A stretch of DNA of 64,000 nucleotides from Dugong dugon (GCA_030035585.1 CM057466.1:56675233-56739232); one strand, 5' to 3'; counted from the stretch's first letter, positions 54,106 to 64,000 are shown. Made by a program: numbers and translations. Notes: a model not told the origin generated them from the sequence alone.

Positions 54106-56268
54106 TTGCTTGGAAGGAGAAATGGCCACACGTGTGATTGTATACTGATTCATGGCCTATGCCCAATGGTGTGGCTGGATGGTCAGGGACATAGAAGGAA
54201 CATGACTGGAAAATTGGAGACAAGGAAGTATGGGAAAGAGGTACGTGGATAGAAGTCTCTGAATGGGCCAAAGAAGTGAAGATATTTGTGCCTCAGGTGA
54301 ATGCTCACCAAAGGGTGACCTCGGCAGAGGAGGATTTTAACAATCAAGTGGATAGGATGATGTGTTCTGTGAAAACCACTCATCCTCTTTCCCCAGCCAC
54401 TCCCATCATTGCCCAATGGGCTCGTGAACAAAGTGACCATGGTTGCATAGATGGAGGTTATGCACGAGGTCTGTAACGTGGACTTCCACTCACCAAGGCC
54501 AACTTGGCTACAGCCACTGCTGAGTGCCCAGTCTGTCAGCAGCAGAGACCAACACTGAATCCCTGATAAGGCACCATTCCTTGAGGTGATCAGCCAGCAA
54601 CCTGATGGCAGGTTGATTACATTGGACCGCTGCCAAAACTACCATCCATGGACTTACAGAATGTCTTATCCACCATTTTTATATCCCACACAGCATTGCC
54701 TTGGATCAAGGGACTCACTTCACAGCAAATGAAGTACAGCAATGGGCCCATGCTCATGGAATTCACTGGTCTTACCATGGTTCCCTATCACCCTGAAGCA
54801 GCTGGCTTGATAGAACTATGGAATGGGCTTCTAAAGACATAATTACAGCACCAGTTAGGTGGAAATACCTTGCAGAGTTGGGGCAATGTTCTCCAGAAGA
54901 TTGTATATGCTCTAAACCAGCATCCAATATATGGTGCTGTTTCTCCCATAGCCAGGATTCATGGGTCCAGGAACCTAGGGGTGGAAATGGGAGTGGCACC
55001 ACTCACTATTACCCCTAGTGACCCACTCACAAAATTTTTGCTCTGCAGGTCTAGAGGTCTTAGTTCCAAAGGAAGGAATGCTCCCACCAGGAGACACAAC
55101 ATTGATTCCACCTAGCTGAAAGTTAAGAATGCCACCTGGCCACTTTGGACTCTTCTTGCTTCTGGATCAACAGGGAAAGAAGGGAGTTACTGTATTGGCT
55201 GGTGTGATTGATCCTAATTACCAAGGGGAAATGCAACTGATATTACATAATGGAGATTGCTATGGATTGAACAGTGTCCCCCAAAAATGTGTGTCAACTT
55301 GGCTAGGCCATGATTCCCAGTATTGTGTGATTGTTCACCGTTTTGTCATCTGATGTGATTTTCCTATGTGATGTAAATCCTACCGCTATGATGTTAATGA
55401 GGCAGGATTAGAGGCAGTTATGTTAATGAGGCAGAACTCAATCTACAAGATTAGGTTGTATTTTGAGATATAAAAGAGAGAAGTGAGCAGAGAGACAGGT
55501 AGACATCATACCACCAAGAAAATAGTGCCAGGAGCAAAGCACGTCCTTTGGACCCAGGGTCCTGTGCTGAGGAGCTCCTAGACCAGAAGAAGACTGATGA
55601 CAAGGACCTTCCTCCAGAACCAACAGAGAGAGAAAGCCTTCCCCTGGAGCTGGCATCCTGAATTCAGATTTTAGCCTACTAGACTGTGAGAGAATAAATT
55701 TCTCTTTGTTAAAGCTATCCACTTGTGGTATTTCTGTTATAGCAGCAATAAATAACTAAGATAGAGGTAAAGAAGAGTGTGTTAGGAGTACAGATCCCTT
55801 AGGACTTCTTTTAGTACTACCATGCCCTGTTATTAAAGTCAATGGAAAACTACAGCAACTCAATGCCGACATGACTACTAATGGCTCAGACCCTTCAGGA
55901 ATGAAGGTTTGGGTCACCCCACCAGGTAAAGGACCACTATCAGCTGAAGTGCATGCTGTGGATAAAGAGAATATGGAATGGGTGGTAGAAGAAGGTAGTT
56001 CTAAATACCAGTTACAATCACATGACCAGTCTCCGAAACAAGGACTGTAATTGTTATGAATATCCCTTCCTTGTATGTGTGCATTGAATATTTTTATTTA
56101 CTTCACTTAGAAAATAGAAGGTGTAAACAGGGCTAGTGAGTTTTCAGTTGTACACATATTAATTGTATCATGTTATGAGCAAGTATGACTTTGTAATTGT
56201 CTTTATTTAGAGATGGTGTATGATTTAAGTAGATGTCTACAGTTGCCAAATTGACAAGGGGTGGACTA
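54106..56268 (+). mobile_element. ERV-L endogenous retrovirus, 3' half of pol with dUTPase
   Basis: An old, non-functional class III (ERV-L) fragment. In order it shows a stretch like the RNase H to integrase linker (from ~54110), integrase core and C-terminal segments (~54690-55120), and a dUTPase domain (~55125-55258, resuming at 55764), then a short tail and a polypurine tract near 56252-56264. Frameshifts and stops break it: the integrase switches frame near 54777, a stop falls at about 54842, and part of the integrase core appears deleted near 54630. No envelope gene lies between dUTPase and LTR, as expected for ERV-L. A solo LTR of another family splits the dUTPase region at 55258-55763. 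Placing dUTPase after integrase is typical of ERV-L. Confidence 0.88.
55258..55763 (+). mobile_element. Solo LTR (MaLR-like) inserted into ERV-L
   Basis: A 506-bp LTR from 'tgctatggattgaacagtgt' to '..aataactaagata', with TATA-like 'gatataaaagag' and AATAAA at ~55695. Flanks GAGAT (55253-55257) and GAGGT (55764-55768) match at 4 of 5. It is younger than the ERV-L it interrupts. Confidence 0.9.
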
Positions 56269-56847
56269 TGATGGTTAAGGTTGAGTGTCAGCTTGGCTGT
56301 GCCATGATTCTCAGTGGTTTGCAGTTATGTAATGATGTAGTTTCGTGGTCAAGTAATGATGTAGTTATCCTCCATTTTGTAATATAATGAAATCACCTCC
56401 AAGATGTGATCTGATGTGATCAGCCAATCAGTTGTAAGGGGATTTTCCTCAGGATGTGGCCTGTATCCAATACATATAGACCTTCTGGCAAATGTCCTTG
56501 GCTTTTTCTTGCTCTGGATCCTGCATCCGGTTTGTCATCATCTGGTCTCTGGCTCTTGGGACTTGAGCCAGTGGCCTGCCGTATTGCCTGCCAATCTTGG
56601 GATTCATTGGCCTCCGCAGCCTATGAGACAGCAGTCTGCTATCTTACCCACTCATCTGGATTAATCAGCCCCTACAGCTACTTGAGTAAGGAGAAGCCTC
56701 CAGCCTGATATCTGACACATGGACTTGAGACTTGCCAGCCTCTACAACAGCATGAGCCATTTCCTTGAGATAAATCTCTGTCTATATATATGTATGTATA
56801 TATACGCTTCACTGGTTTTGCTTCTATTGAGAACCCAGCCTAAGACA
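56269..56847 (+). mobile_element. ERV-L 3' LTR (MLT2-like)
   Basis: Begins TG directly after the polypurine tract and ends '..cccagcctaagaca'. Contains 'gcttggctgtgccatgattc', 'ccaatcagttgtaaggggat', repeated 'cagcc' modules and 'gagataaatctctgtctata' with a polyadenylation-like AATAAA variant. Together with the upstream pol it forms the provirus 3' end. A truncated second copy of the LTR is at 32718-33276. Confidence 0.88.
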
Positions 56848-56849
56848 GC

Positions 56850-57745
56850 ATATGTGTAAATTCATATGTATAATAAAACACATAGGCAGCACATTTACAA
56901 ATACTTCTTAAACATAACCAAACACCAGGCAGTATTGGATTTCTGGGTTTGAAGAATTAGAACCATAATCTCTTGGGATAACTCAGTCAATTGGCATGAT
57001 ATAGTTCACAAAGTTCATGTTCTGCATCCTAGTTTGGTGAGTAGTGTCTAGGGTCTTAAAAGTTTGTAAGCAGCCATATAAAATACAGCTATTGGTCTCT
57101 ACTCATCTGGAGCAAAAGAAAAACAAGGAAACCAAAGATTCAAAGAAGAAACTAGTTTCTAGGACAAATAATGTCCATGAACCATGGCCTCATCTATCCT
57201 GAGACCAGAAGAACTAGATAGTGCCAGGCTACCACTACTGACCATTCTGATCAGGGCCACAATAGATGGACCCTGATAGAATGGGAGAAAAATGTGAAAC
57301 AGAACTTCAAATTCCTAAAATACAAACAAACAAAAAAACCTAGACCTACTGGGTTGTTTGAGACTGGAGGGCTCTCCAAGACTATTGCCTGAGATAGTCT
57401 TCCAACCTTGAACCAAAACTAACCCCTGAGGTCACCTTGTAGCTAAACAACAAATTGATTCAAAAAATAATGACTATCACCTGTAAGTACTGCGCTCCTT
57501 TAAAAAAAATCATCCATATAAGGCCAAACGGTCAACAATTACTTTAAAACAATGATGAGAATGTAAGGGCGTAGTGAAACTAGATTAATGGAAACAGAAC
57601 AACCAGAATGGAAATAATGAGAATGTTCACACATTGTGAAGAATGTATCCAAAGTCACTGAACAACTTGTGTAGAAATTGTTGAATGGGAACCTAAACTG
57701 CTGTGCAGACCTTCACCGAAACACAATAAAATATTATTTTAAAGA
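56850..57745 (+). mobile_element. L1 3' UTR, sense
   Basis: 'gtattggatttctgggtttg', 'gggtcttaaaagtttgtaag', 'aatggaaataatgagaatgt' and 'cacaataaaatattatttta' at the 3' terminus. Same subfamily as the antisense 3' UTRs at 4881 and 8491. Confidence 0.88.
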
Positions 57746-58249
57746 ATGAATCACAAGTGATCTGAAGAGGAGGAAAAACTGGGTAGGAGAGAAATATGGG
57801 GCCAAATGAGACTAACTGGAGAATGAGGCAAAAAGGGAGAGCAAGGGAGCGGAGGTGTTCTGGCCATCAGAGGACACCAGTGTTGAAATTTCAGAAGCTT
57901 TCTGGCCAGGTTTCTTTGTCCATTATTGTCCCTTGCCTGCAGGCAAGCACCTGCTCTCCTATTTCTGATCCCCCCCCCCACCCCCACTCTCACCCATCTC
58001 TCAAGAGAGCATCAGGGCACCATCCCTGCCTTCCCCTGACACTGTCTCTTCCACCCTGTTTGTCATCTGCTCTGTCACCATTGTCTTTTGCTTCTTCAAA
58101 ATATCTCTCAAACGGCCCTTTCTTTCCCATCTCCCATCACTTTACATCCCTGAGACTGATATTTCCCCTCTCAGTTGGCTCTGCATATTGCTGTGGTCCA
58201 GTCTTCCAGATACGTATCTTTAAATGATGTCTCTCCCTACTTAAAGAAA
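57746..58249. other. Unique sequence, no gene recognised
   Basis: Includes a C-rich tract at 57970-57985. Opposing overlapping frames (143 and 80 aa) show no domain. Confidence 0.4.
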
Positions 58250-58628
58250 CGTTGCTGTTGTTAGTTGCCGTTTAGTTGGCTCCAACTCATGGTGACCTCA
58301 TGTATATAACAGAACAAATCGTTGCCCAGTCCTGTGCATCTTAATGACTGTTGGTGTGTTTAAGTTGATTTTTGCAGCTATTGTGTCAATCCATCTCATT
58401 GAGAGCTTCCCCTGTGTGTTCCTGATATATTGAATATACCGTGGACTTCCAAAAGAAGGAAAAAATCAGTCTTAGAAGAAATCCAACCAGAATGTTCCTT
58501 AGAAGGGAGGATGGCAAGACTTTTATTCACTTACTTTAGACACATCATAAGTAAAAACCAATCTTTAGAGAAGGACATCATGTTCTGTAAAGCAGAGAGT
58601 CAACAAAAACAAGGGAAACCCTCAAATA
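58250..58628 (-). mobile_element. RTE LINE with 5' inversion
   Basis: 58250-58427 is the antisense RTE 3' end ('gttgttagttgccgtttagt' to 'tgtcaatccatctcattgag'). 58430-58625 is the next upstream RTE segment but in sense ('gaatataccgtggacttcca' to 'gggaaaccctcaaa'). The two pieces meet at nearly the same RTE coordinate. AAACG lies on both sides. Confidence 0.82.
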
Positions 58629-59085
58629 AACGTTGTTGTTGTTAGCTACCGTTGCGTGGACTCTGACTCATGGAGACCTTATATTCAACAGAACAAAACA
58701 TTTCCTGGTCCTGCGCTGTTCTTGGATCCCAAGCACGTTCAAGTCCATCATTGAGGCTACTGCGTGTCTATCCATTTCTCAAAGGGCCCGTGCCCTCACT
58801 GGCCCTCTACTTCATCAGACATGGTGTCCTCCTCTAGTGGTTAATTCCTCCTAATGATGTGTCCAAAGCAAGGGAGTTGGACAATGTTCTGTTGTGATCC
58901 ATAAGGTTTTCATTGGCTAATTTTCAGAAGTAAATCACCAGGTCTTTCTTCCTGGTTTTAGTCTGGAAGCTCCACTGAAACCTGTCTGTCATGGGTGACC
59001 CCACTGGTATTTGAAAATCCCGTGGCATAGCTTCCAGCATCACAGCAACACACAGGCCAGAAACATTAGCAGTATTGTATGCAAG
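58629..59085 (-). mobile_element. RTE-derived non-autonomous element, antisense
   Basis: Antisense RTE tail ('gttgttgttagctaccgttg') followed by a non-ORF segment 'ggttttcattggctaatttt', 'catgggtgaccccactggta' and 'ggcatagcttccagcatcac'. Shares this layout with 34787-35170. Confidence 0.75.
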
Positions 59086-59719
59086 GCCTTCCTGGTGTAC
59101 TTCCTCCCTACCATGCATACCTGTTTCTTACTTTACCCCTAGCTGCAGATCATAGAGTGGCCTCCCCACTGCTTCCCCACTGGCTGAGCTATCTTTCCTC
59201 CTCTCCACTTATCTGAATGCCACCATTCATAGAAGAAGCTACTCCAACCGATTCCTCCCTCCCCTTTTTTGTACGTAGTGAATGTAACTTCCTTGGCTAC
59301 AGAATGTCAGAATGTCACCATCCTGTCGCTGGTTAACATTTTATTGTTTGCAGACAAACATCTTTGCAAAATTCACAGAGCAATGCCATCTGTAACATAT
59401 ACTGCAAAGACCAAAATGGAACAAAGTTAAAGCAAATTTCTAAGTGCAGGTATGTTACTTTAGCATAGAGTTGTTTTCTAATTATCCCTTGTGTGCTAGT
59501 TTTGTGTCTCCAATTCCTCTGCTATTGCTGGAGCATTCTTTGAGCCTCCCACAGAATTTCACTCAGGGCTGGGCCCGGGGTGCTTCTCACTAAACACACG
59601 TTAATTGATTTATTGATTTATTCATTCACATAGATAAACATTTATTTACTGCCCACAGAGAAACCCCCAGTAGACTTTTACTCTCTGCCCAAACTGCACT
59701 GAAATTCAATAAAACCCAC
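59086..59719. other. Unique sequence, no gene recognised
   Basis: Nothing secure. A weak L2/MIR-like end lies near 59570-59640. Confidence 0.4.
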
Positions 59720-60129
59720 TGTCTTAGTTATCTAGTGCTGCTATAACAGAAATACCACAGGTGGATGGCTTTAACAAACAGAAATTTATTTTCTCACAGT
59801 CTAGGAGGTCAGAAGTCCAAATTCAGGGTGCCAGCGCTAGAGGAAGGCTTTCTCTCTGTTGGCTCTGGAGGAAGGTCCTTGTCTCCTCTGAGCTTCTGCC
59901 CCTGGGTTATCTTCATGTGGCTTGGCATCTTTTTCCCTATCTCTCTCACTGCTTGCTTGTTTAATCTCTTTTTATATCTCAAAAGAGATTGACTCAAGAT
60001 ACACCCTTACACTAACCCTGCCCCATTAACATAACAAAGGCAACCTATTTCAAATGGGATTATAACCACAGGCATAGAGGTTAGGATTTATAACACATGT
60101 TTTTAGGGGGCATAATTCAATCCATAACT
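59720..60129 (-). mobile_element. Solo LTR (MaLR-like), antisense, perfect target duplication
   Basis: The same family as 10096-10611 in reverse: it begins 'tgtcttagttatctagtgct' and ends '..caatccataact'. CCCAC flanks it perfectly (59715-59719 and 60130-60134). At 410 bp it is internally shortened relative to the ~510-bp copies. Confidence 0.9.
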
Positions 60130-61240
60130 CCCACCAATGCCTGAAGACTTGGGTCAAACTAAACTAAAGCTACCTGAGAACAGGTTTTGCTGCCTCCAGC
60201 TCACCTTGAGCAGTAGCAAGCTCCACATGCTGGGAGCATGCACGGGGAGAGCTCTTGCTGCATGCTGTTTGCTCAGCAATAACCTGCCTGAAGCATATGT
60301 CTGTTGGTGAGAACTCGGCCTTGAAAAGTAAACAGAGGGTTCTGGCTGATTCTCGGGGGAGCACTGGGCTACTGATGCAGTTAACGCAGACCCAGAACTT
60401 TCCATCCTCCAGTTTAGTAATTTCACAGCACAGGGAGTCCCATCCCGGCCTCTCCCTCTCCTGATCTGGGCCTGTGGTCAGGGTCTGGTGTTAACCATAG
60501 GGGTTTCCTTGAGGGAGCCAGCTTGTAAACCCACTTATGTAAGTGGCCTCCTTCAGCTGCTATGTGGGGCCTGGTTCTCACCTGTCTACCTGCTGTAGTT
60601 CCCTGGGGCTGAAGCCATGAGCCACCTCCAAGTGGACAAGTGGACATTGAGGACTACAGGGTGGTACTGAGGCCAAGTAAGGGAGTAGTGGGAGTATTTA
60701 TTGGCAACAAAAATGCCAACATGCATAAACCTTAGTTTAGGTTTAAAGGCCTAGTCAATGATTACATATTTTTTATTATTTACTTGGCACAAATTCCCTT
60801 TAAAAAAGGAGAGGGAAAAACAAAAATAAAAAAAAAGGAAAGGAAGCTTGACTCCCCCTAAATGTTAGGGCCCGTTCAGTGCTTTTATGCCCGTGTCGGT
60901 ACATCTGAACCTTCTGGCTTCTGGGGCTGGGCTGGAGCAGAGGAGGCAGTGGGAGGCCTAAGCCTTTCAGACCTTGGCCTGGAAGAGCGACTACTTGAAG
61001 CAGAAAGTATGGGAGCCAGAGAGACGTTGCAGTTCAAAAAGGTAATTCTCCCAGCCTCCAGATGACAAAGGTTGCATTTACACCTGGCCAGGAGGTTTAA
61101 TCATCTACCATTTCCAAACACTGCAGGCTAACAACCGGCTGGGCTGAAAATCATAAATTAAAAAAAAAAAAAAAATTACCAACCAGAGACAGCACAACTG
61201 GAAGGAGGGAAGCAGTGGGTCAGTGTCTGTGCTCTGGGGG
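60130..61240. other. Unique sequence, no gene recognised
   Basis: Poly-A-rich stretches at 60800-60840 and 61158-61175. No exon is recognised. Confidence 0.4.
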
Positions 61241-61245
61241 CACTG

Positions 61246-61420
61246 GTGGGGGCCCTGGGTGAGGGGACATGGGTGAGGACCCTGGTGAGGAGTCCTGGGT
61301 GAGGGGCCCTGGGTGAGGGGCCCTGCCTGGGTGAGGGGCTCTGGGTAAGGCATCCTGGGTGGGAGGCCCTGGGCGAAGGGCTCTGGCTAAGGTCCCTGGG
61401 TGGGGACCCCAGAGGAGTGG
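61246..61420 (+). repeat. G-rich minisatellite, ~15-bp unit
   Basis: About ten degenerate units of the form GGGGCCCTGGGTGAG, with variants such as 'gagtcctgggtgagg' and 'ggccctgggcgaagg'. The Pro/Ser-rich minus-strand frames of 82-103 aa across it are translations of the repeat. Confidence 0.93.
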
Positions 61421-61689
61421 CTGAGCCAGAGTTTCCCAGATGAGCGTGATCAGCCCACTGCCCTGACCCCCACAAGATGGTGACCACCTGGGCACCCTGG
61501 CTGCCTTTCTTACCACAGCCTGTGGAAGGAAGTCTGCACCATAGAATCTTCTCTCAGGGGCTTGCAGAGGGGGCTGTGTCTGCTCTTACATGCCATTGCC
61601 TTCTTGTTAGAGGAGGCCACATAGTCTTCTTGTCACCAGACCAGGCTGTCTGTCATTGGGAATGTATGTTTCTTCCCTTGTGTTCAACT

Positions 61690-61840
61690 CTGCCTGGGTT
61701 CCAAGCTCAGCACCACCACTTACTTGTGGCTTTGGGCGAATAACCTGACCTCTCTACGCCTCGATTTCCCCATCTTTGAAATGGGAATGGTAACAGCACT
61801 GGCCTCATATGGTTATTGTCAGGGTTCCATAAGATCCTGT
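61690..61840 (+). mobile_element. MIR SINE
   Basis: 'aagctcagcaccaccactta', 'ctacgcctcgatttccccat' and 'ctttgaaatgggaatggtaa' in sense order. Confidence 0.82.
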
Positions 61841-62069
61841 TGTTGTTGTGACTTTGGAAAAATACAATTCTAGGGGACCGATATTTAGCGTTAGCTGTAG
61901 TCTGACGATGTCTGAGCTCAATGCATGTAAACCGAAATGATGGTCTTTGAATGTACATGTAGGAGAGACTTGGAGGTGCTGGTGTACACAGGAGGGTGGG
62001 TTATGCATTAATTGTTCACACATTGCTTTGAACACACCAAGAGAAACATAGCTCCTCAATGATGAATAA

Positions 62070-62232
62070 AGCCAAACCAAACCCGTTGTTGTTGAGTCAA
62101 TTCCGACTCATAGTGACCCTATAGGACAGGGTAGAGGCGCCCCATAGAGTTTCTAAGAAGCAGCTGATGGATTTGAACTGCGACCTTTTGGTTAGCAGCC
62201 CAGCTCTTCACCACTGTGCTACCAGGGCTCCC
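62070..62232 (-). mobile_element. AfroSINE, short type, antisense
   Basis: 'gccaaaccaaacccgttgtt', 'gactcatagtgaccctatag' and head complement 'gctaccagggctccc'. TGATGAATA flanks both sides (62061-62069, 62235-62243). Confidence 0.92.
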
Positions 62233-62299
62233 ATTGATGAATAGGATCTTCATAATAAAGTTTTTATTGTGGAGGGAAGATAAAACCTTTAGGTAATTA

Positions 62300-62605
62300 A
62301 CAAATATTTATTGAATGTCAGCTATGTGGATGACACTGTGGTCAGTGCAGGGGACACAGCAGAATTGGATCCAGGCCCTCCTCCCTCAATAAATTTACCC
62401 TCTTGATAGGGAGACAAGCCATACATGTAAATAGATAACCAACAACTCAAGATAACATATGTCAAATGCCAAATGAGTTGTATTTAGAGCAAATGCATTT
62501 GTGTCTAATCTTTTTTACTCACTCCGTGAAGACAGCAACCACATCTGTCTTGCTCACCACTCTGTTCCCTCTGCCCACATCTGCATTATCACCAAGCCTA
62601 ACTGA
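62300..62605 (+). mobile_element. Ancient LINE relics (L1ME-like then L2-like)
   Basis: 'tattgaatgtcagctatgtg' with 'gggagacaagccatacatgt' resembles the old family at 33330. 62515-62600 ('gaagacagcaaccacatctg') resembles an L2 3' UTR. Confidence 0.5.
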
Positions 62606-62800
62606 AGACTGACTGTGGCCCAGGCACTATTCCAAGCCTTTTATACAGATTAACTCATTTAAGCCTCACAATCATCCTATAGTGCAGATACTGCCACCAA
62701 TCTCATTTTCACGATGAGGAAACTGAGGCACAGAGACATCTAAAAACTTGCTGAAAGTCACACAAGTACACTCACTACCACGATGCTATGCTGGACGTAT
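62606..62800 (-). mobile_element. MIRb SINE, antisense
   Basis: 'tggcccaggcactattccaa', 'acgatgaggaaactgaggca' and 'aaagtcacacaagtacactc'. Confidence 0.88.
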
Positions 62801-62922
62801 ATCTGAGACTCTTCCCTCCACTGTCCTCTCCCTGAGCTTGTGCTGTGCCTGGCATGTGGGATGAGAAAGTGCCTTTATTGGGCCCAACACTGCAAGGCAC
62901 TTTATGTAGGCTATCTCATTAA

Positions 62923-63222
62923 GTAGAGGACAGTTGTGGTTTAGTAGAATTCTTACCTTCCATGTGAGAGATCTGGGTTTGATTCCTGGCCAATGCACCT
63001 CAAGTGCAGCCACCACCTGTCTGTCAGTGGAGGCTTGGGTGTTGCTATGATGTTGAACAGGCTTCGGGGGAGCATCCAGACTAAGACTAGGAAAAAGGAC
63101 TTGGTGATCTACTTCTGAAAATCAGCCAGTGAAAACCCTTTAGATCACAACGGCCCCATCCCATTGTGCCTGGGATTGCCATAAATTGGGGCCTACTCGA
63201 TGGCTGCTTAACAACAGCCGCA
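62923..63222 (+). mobile_element. SINE with tRNA-Gly-like head, perfect target duplication
   Basis: A 300-bp element. From ~62930 the head resembles nuclear tRNA-Gly through 'agtagaattcttaccttcca' and 'gggtttgattcctggccaat', with the B-box and acceptor complement preserved. The body has 'gtcagtggaggcttgggtgt', then the AfroSINE-c-like 'ggtgatctacttctgaaaat' and a 3' end with 'tggctgcttaacaacagc' like RTE. ATCTCATTAA flanks it perfectly at 62913-62922 and 63223-63232. Confidence 0.88.
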
Positions 63223-63267
63223 ATCTCATTAAATCCTCCCCAAATTCCAGCGAGGTGGGTATCATGA

Positions 63268-63453
63268 AGGAGCCCTGGTGATGCAGTGGTTAAGTCGCTC
63301 AGCTGCTAACCAAAAGTTGGCAGTTCAAACTCAACAGCCACTCCACTGGAGAAAGATGTGGCAATCTGCTTCCGTAAAGATTTACATCCTTGGAAACCGT
63401 ATGGGGCAGTTCTATTCTGTAGTTGAGTTGGAATTGACTCATCGGCAATGGGA
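63268..63453 (+). mobile_element. AfroSINE, long type, perfect target duplication
   Basis: 'aggagccctggtgatgcagt' head, the 'gagaaagatgtggcaatctg' block, and a small deletion before 'gagttggaattgactcatcg'. GGTATCATGA flanks it at 63258-63267 and 63454-63463. Confidence 0.94.
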
Positions 63454-63560
63454 GGTATCATGATCTTCAAATTACCAGGAGGAAAGGGGCTCAGAGAGAG
63501 CCAAGAACACACCGAGGTTCCACAGCTGGAAGGGGTGCTGCCTGGATCGATTAACATAGC

Positions 63561-64000
63561 AATGTACTGACCTGGAACAGGACAAATGTTTAGAGTTCGG
63601 AGGACTGGAGTGGTGAAGAAAGTCTTCTCCAAGAAGCAGTCTGTCCACTGGATTCTTCAGAAGGAACTAGATTCAGATAAGCAGAGAATGTAGGAGGGAG
63701 CAGGAGAGGGGGTGGGAAGGCTGCTGAGTAGCCATGGTGGTGGGGCTGTTCCAGCAGGCTGGCTGGATCGAATGATATGTGCAAACAGGCAGTGGCTGGT
63801 ACAGTGAGAAGGGTAGGCTGGGGAAAGATTGTGAAAGGCCTTGAGTACCAGGCAAGGGAGAGCAGACCCTGAAGGAACAGGCTCCACAGAAATAAACTGG
63901 CTACCTCTTGTGTGCTTAATGTTTCTGGATCTCTAGTTGGGTCCAAACATTTGATAAGCCTGGCATGGCCTTTAATTTCTTCAAGCTATAGTTATACTGA
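63561..64000. other. Unassigned, possibly old LINE relic
   Basis: 'gattgtgaaaggccttgagt' hints at the old LINE 3' UTR family seen at 28320 and 33330, but the match is weak. No gene is recognised. Confidence 0.35.

Larger units (their letters stand above)
62865..63560 (-). mobile_element. MIRb SINE, antisense, interrupted by two SINEs
   Basis: Pieces at 62865-62922, 63223-63267 and 63454-63535 read in order as one antisense MIR: 'aaggcactttatgtaggcta', 'aatctcattaaatcctcccc', then 'ggaaaggggctcagagagag' and 'aggttccacagctggaaggg'. Each gap is a SINE with its own target duplication. Confidence 0.82.

Noticed and set aside
61246..61420. CRISPR array
   Set aside because: Units are contiguous and degenerate with no unique spacers, and the DNA is mammalian.
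62930..62996. A tRNA-Gly gene
   Set aside because: Mismatches in the stems, and continuity with a SINE body bounded by a target duplication. A second such copy exists at 23345.

Overview
The window is nuclear DNA of an afrotherian mammal, most likely an elephant or another paenungulate. The evidence is the density of one tRNA-like SINE family. Its copies have a head like 'ccctggtggcacagtggtta', a Pol III B-box close to GGTTCGAATCC, and a tail with a run close to 'ctatgagtcggaatcgact'. This is the afrotherian AfroSINE. Copies of an RTE/BovB-type LINE that shares the SINE's 3' end are also present. The species assignment is inference from repeat content; no host gene anchors it.

I found no intact protein-coding gene and no exon I would defend. 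The long open frames are repeat-derived or lie in non-coding sequence. The window reads as intergenic or deep-intronic DNA built from layered transposable elements. There are about 40 AfroSINEs in three subtypes; a rarer SINE with a tRNA-Gly-like head; RTE fragments; lineage L1 copies, mostly 3' ends; ancient L1M, L2 and MIR relics; several copies of one 400-520 bp LTR family with 5-bp target duplications; the 3' half of an ERV-L provirus; a MER5-like hAT relic; a 189-bp Tigger-like MITE flanked by TA; and one processed pseudogene of RPL5.

Layout. 1-4.6 kb: SINEs, one of them split by an RTE. 4.66-9.84 kb: a nest in which an RTE is split by an LTR, the LTR by L1 sequence, and the L1 by a SINE. 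10-23 kb: a solo LTR, MIRs, SINEs, unique stretches and a perfect 94-bp tandem duplication. 23-28 kb: old L1, a tRNA-Gly-headed SINE, an ERV1-like LTR and the MITE. 28-34 kb: an old LINE, unique GC-richer sequence, an RTE and an ERV-L LTR. 35.5-40 kb: an inverted duplication of about 560 bp. 40-48 kb: L2, MIR and L1 relics. 48.0-48.96 kb: the RPL5 pseudogene. 49-54 kb: L1s in both orientations and a (TA)33 run. 54.1-56.85 kb: the ERV-L 3' half, with its dUTPase region split by an LTR. 57-59 kb: L1 and an RTE with a 5' inversion. 59.7-64 kb: a minus-strand LTR, a minisatellite, and a MIR interrupted by two different SINEs.

The value of the window is as a relative-dating record. Target-site duplications are readable by eye for at least ten insertions. 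I see no new biochemical system. The most unusual structures are the inverted duplication, the tRNA-Gly-headed SINE, the layered nest and the TIR element.
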